Below the pieces are notes generated by a model. It worked only from the letters and a program-made list of their open reading frames with translations. It was not told the origin of the DNA and did no database searches. The position numbers were made by a program, and so were the translations under genes. A DNA stretch of 64,000 nt from Sulfurovum sp. (GTDB lineage: Bacteria > Campylobacterota > Campylobacteria > Campylobacterales > Sulfurovaceae): NCBI GenBank assembly GCA_027063305.1, contig JAMORY010000007.1, forward strand, positions 1 through 64,000, given 5' to 3'. Positions 61,339 through 64,000 of the stretch are shown here, piece by piece; positions within the stretch are counted from its first letter, which is position 1, and each line of letters begins with the position of its first letter.

Positions 61339-62977
61339 CCGCTACCCCTCTAATCAGATATAGAAAACCTAAAAATACGGCAATAAACATTGAGAGTTTT
61401 TGCATGATTTCATAGAATTTTGCAATGTTAGGATTTGAGATGTCACCCATTAACATATCTTTGGTCACATAGACCTCTTGATGAAAATCAATAGAAGAGA
61501 TCTCTACATCGAACAGGATAGGCGTAAAGTTTGAGGGAACTGATCCGACACTAATCAGAGGTTGAAATGGGTTGAAGATATCAGTAAAAAGATCATCAAA
61601 GACAGAAGAGAGCATCCCTTTCGATTTGTCGGTAAAATTTGCTGTTTGAGATTCGATTTCAGCTTTAATCTCTATCTCCAATTCATCCCCTGTAATTCCC
61701 ATATTTTGCACGAAAGAATCAAAGTCAGAGATTGAAGTACTCCAACTGCTTTGTGAATCATCCGTAATAGAATTAGTTAGATCACTGGTACCATTTTTAT
61801 CTTGAAAAAAATTCAGCAGATCGTCAACTGCCTGTGTAGTGTTATTATTCGCTTGAACTATACGAGAATCATCAAAACTATTATTACTATCCGAGGATGT
61901 GAGATTATCATTCAAAGTACCCAATGCATTTTGCAATGTGCTGTTAATAGTAGAAAGATCTAAATGATTGCGGTCGGAAATTGCAACTAAAGTATGATCA
62001 ATACTGGAGAGATCTTCATGGTTACGATTACTGACATTCATAGTATCAAGATGATTTTGGTTATTCAGGTTATTAATCGCATCAACAAGAAGGTTAATAT
62101 CAATGCCGTTGGTACTATTTGTATCTATTGGTGATGTTTCGGGAAGATCAGGAGCATTTTGAAAACACCAGCCAAAGCCGTTGTCATAATATCCATCATC
62201 GCAGATGCATACATCATTTTCAAGATGAGCGTTGGTTTGACATGGATTGTTTTGTGAAAGATTGACATCTACCAACCCTGTAACTGTTGTATCGTTCGAA
62301 CCTGTATCGGCACTTCCTCCTGATGAATCAGTGCCAGTAGTGTCAGTAGTATTATCAGTAGTGTTGTCTGTTGTACCTGTATTATCGTTTGTTCCGGTAT
62401 CTGTAGTACCACCGTCTGTAGTATCACCAGTAGAAGAGTCACCAGTACCGGTACCGGAAGTCGTATTTGTATCGCCTGTTCCTGTGTCTGTAGTAGCAGT
62501 ATCTCCTGTAGTATTAGAATCAGAATTTATAGGTGTTTTTGTGAAACACGCATAATAATCATCTTCTTCTATGTCAGCGGTACCAGACATTTCAATAAGA
62601 AGATTGCCGTCAGATTCACAAGAGTTGTCAGCACCGTTTCCGTACTCAGGTAAATAGGTACAAGTGTACTGTATGTTATCAACTATGCAACTATCTAACT
62701 GATTCGGAATGTCAACATTAGCGAGCATAAATTTCTCGACTGGATTGTAATAACATGTACCGTTCCCATAATCACTTGATAGTGTGCTTGATAGTGTGTA
62801 TTTATCGACAAGATCACCAGAGTTTAAGATTGTATAGGGTTCATGATGCTCAGAACAGGTAGCGGATACACTGGTAACTTCATATCTTATATATCTCTTT
62901 CCGGCAGGAGGGACGGGCATACTTGTAGCACTATACATAACAGTTGTAATGAAAAGTAGATATATAAATTTTTTCAT
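61331..62977 (-). CDS. pIII-like adsorption protein
   Basis: Signal peptide, long T/G/D/S/N linker, C-terminal TM FIAVFLGFLYLIRGVADV. Confidence 0.7.
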   Translation of the reverse strand: MKKFIYLLFITTVMYSATSMPVPPAGKRYIRYEVTSVSATCSEHHEPYTILNSGDLVDKYTLSSTLSSDYGNGTCYYNPVEKFMLANVDIPNQLDSCIVDNIQYTCTYLPEYGNGADNSCESDGNLLIEMSGTADIEEDDYYACFTKTPINSDSNTTGDTATTDTGTGDTNTTSGTGTGDSSTGDTTDGGTTDTGTNDNTGTTDNTTDNTTDTTGTDSSGGSADTGSNDTTVTGLVDVNLSQNNPCQTNAHLENDVCICDDGYYDNGFGWCFQNAPDLPETSPIDTNSTNGIDINLLVDAINNLNNQNHLDTMNVSNRNHEDLSSIDHTLVAISDRNHLDLSTINSTLQNALGTLNDNLTSSDSNNSFDDSRIVQANNNTTQAVDDLLNFFQDKNGTSDLTNSITDDSQSSWSTSISDFDSFVQNMGITGDELEIEIKAEIESQTANFTDKSKGMLSSVFDDLFTDIFNPFQPLISVGSVPSNFTPILFDVEISSIDFHQEVYVTKDMLMGDISNPNIAKFYEIMQKLSMFIAVFLGFLYLIRGVADV

Positions 62978-62980
62978 TTT

Positions 62981-63061
62981 TTATCCTAAGTATTTACGAT
63001 ATAAAAAAGCGATGTAAACAACTGAACAAACGATTAGAAACATTGTGAAATCAGATACCAT
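62981..63061 (-). CDS. 26-aa hydrophobic phage peptide
   Basis: MVSDFTMFLIVCSVVYIAFLYRKYLG; not in ORF track (short). Confidence 0.55.
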   Translation of the reverse strand: MVSDFTMFLIVCSVVYIAFLYRKYLG

Positions 63062-63063
63062 TA

Positions 63064-63192
63064 TTAATCCTTTCCGAGAAATAGTTTGATGATCAGAATT
63101 CCCAACAAAATTGGGATCAGAACTGAGGTAAAAATGCTCATGAAAAAATTGAGTGTGAAGTCATTGGTTAAATTAAGCACGATGAATGGCAT
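63064..63192 (-). CDS. 42-aa hydrophobic phage peptide
   Basis: MPFIVLNLTNDFTLNFFMSIFTSVLIPILLGILIIKLFLGKD; start overlaps upstream stop; AAGGAG precedes it. Confidence 0.6.
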   Translation of the reverse strand: MPFIVLNLTNDFTLNFFMSIFTSVLIPILLGILIIKLFLGKD

Positions 63193-63533
63193 TATGATCT
63201 CCTTGCGAATATATATAGAATTGATACGAAAATGGAGAAACCGATTAGCAAACCGGATAATGCCATCATTAATTTATAATCGTGATATGACATGTATAGT
63301 GATGCAAAAGGTTCTTTCTTTTTACATTGATCATTTACAAATTCATAGCCATATCGAAGATCAGAGGACTTGAAAGTTTTTGTCGATGCTTCATTGCCGG
63401 TAGACGAATAGGTATAGTGGAATCGATTATTTGCGAAGTAATAATTGTCTAATATACATCGCTTTTTTTTGACATATAAGATATCTGCATTAGAGATAGT
63501 AGAAAGGATGAGAATTAAGATAAGTTTTTTCAC
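63192..63533 (-). CDS. Secreted/TM phage protein
   Basis: Signal peptide and C-terminal TM (LSGLLIGFSIFVSILYIF); GTG start overlapping upstream TGA. Confidence 0.55.
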   Translation of the reverse strand: MKKLILILILSTISNADILYVKKKRCILDNYYFANNRFHYTYSSTGNEASTKTFKSSDLRYGYEFVNDQCKKKEPFASLYMSYHDYKLMMALSGLLIGFSIFVSILYIFARRS

Positions 63534-63643
63534 TTCACAAACCTTTCTACCGTACTTTTCAACAAATGAGCAATACGAACAGAAACCGCGAAAGTAGAAA
63601 GAGCAAAGAAATAGAAACCGATATCCTGAATGTATATTTCCAT
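63530..63643 (-). CDS. 37-aa hydrophobic phage peptide
   Basis: MEIYIQDIGFYFFALSTFAVSVRIAHLLKSTVERFVK; not in ORF track. Confidence 0.55.
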   Translation of the reverse strand: MEIYIQDIGFYFFALSTFAVSVRIAHLLKSTVERFVK

Positions 63644-63671
63644 TTTTTTATCCTTTTTTAATGTAGAGTGA

Positions 63672-63911
63672 TCAGATAATCACTCTATTTTTTCCGTGTT
63701 TTTTGACTTTGTTTCCGTCATACTTTGTAGTCACAACTATGCTACTTGGCGAGATGCTTGAAGATCTGCCAAGAATGATGCTGACCAAGAGCATATATGT
63801 ACCAAATGCGTGACTTAGACCAGTGATCAAACTATTGGTTACATCTACTGTAACTATCTCAGCATGGACGAAAACAGTAAGAAAACACATGAACAGTAAT
63901 GAACGTTTCAT
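63672..63911 (-). CDS. Small secreted/TM phage protein
   Basis: 79 aa; signal peptide MKRSLLFMCFLTVFVHA, TM, basic C-terminus; AAAGGA upstream. Confidence 0.55.
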   Translation of the reverse strand: MKRSLLFMCFLTVFVHAEIVTVDVTNSLITGLSHAFGTYMLLVSIILGRSSSISPSSIVVTTKYDGNKVKKHGKNRVII

Positions 63912-63927
63912 GATCGTTCCTTTATTT

Positions 63928-63947
63928 TAAGGGCACAAAAGCCCTTA
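63928..63947 (-). terminator. Hairpin after the truncated coat-like gene
   Basis: TAAGGGC-6 nt-GCCCTTA, 7-bp stem. Confidence 0.5.
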
Positions 63948-63955
63948 CCTAATGC

Positions 63956-64000
63956 CTATACACGACCTCTGCCGAGACGCTTAGCAAAACCTGCGATCAA
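63956..64000 (-). CDS. C-terminus of a gene running off the window, possible major coat (pVIII-like) protein
   Basis: Minus-strand end reads LIAGFAKRLGRGRV*: hydrophobic then basic tail. Confidence 0.45.
   Translation of the reverse strand: MIAGFAKRLGRGRV

Larger units (their letters stand above)
54320..64000 (-). mobile_element. Inovirus-like (filamentous phage) prophage, truncated by the window edge
   Basis: Tyrosine recombinase, HUH initiator, hairpin-rich intergenic region, secretin, Zot-like P-loop protein, pVI-like, pIII-like and several tiny TM proteins, all on the minus strand. Left boundary approximate. Confidence 0.85.

Noticed and set aside
62247-62555. 102-aa plus-strand ORF, V/S/P-rich
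   Set aside because: Antisense of the low-complexity linker of the pIII-like gene.

Overview
The window looks like a Campylobacterota (Sulfurovum/Sulfurimonas-like) chromosome segment; the lineage is inferred from gene content and order. Core blocks: argH, OsmC, DUF190/crcB, ABC-F, HIT, pheST-ispH-aroA-rpsA-serA, a TolC/adaptor/RND efflux operon whose RND permease is split in two, efp, dnaE, and a long central-carbon (reductive TCA type) block: monomeric icd, two tandem malate dehydrogenases, two-subunit fumarase, sucCD, korDABC. rnpB follows. Accessory content: (1) a MntA/HepT-like cassette bounded by a perfect 22-bp direct repeat; (2) an island at about 24.0-37.7 kb with a WYL regulator, a divergent SIR2 operon (zinc ribbon protein, distant FtsZ-like protein, PD-(D/E)XK nuclease), then a second operon with a small membrane protein, a voltage-gated K+ channel carrying a zinc ribbon, a periplasmic 14-aa W-repeat/TM/zinc-ribbon protein, a KAP P-loop NTPase, a PD-(D/E)XK protein and a small zinc ribbon protein, then DUF2779 and BrnT/BrnA; (3) a filamentous (inovirus-like) prophage starting just after rnpB and running off the right edge. 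The second island operon is the best candidate for an undescribed, possibly anti-phage, system. Two related heptanucleotide-repeat elements and several frameshifted genes are also present. All calls are from reading motifs and ORFs; no database search was run.
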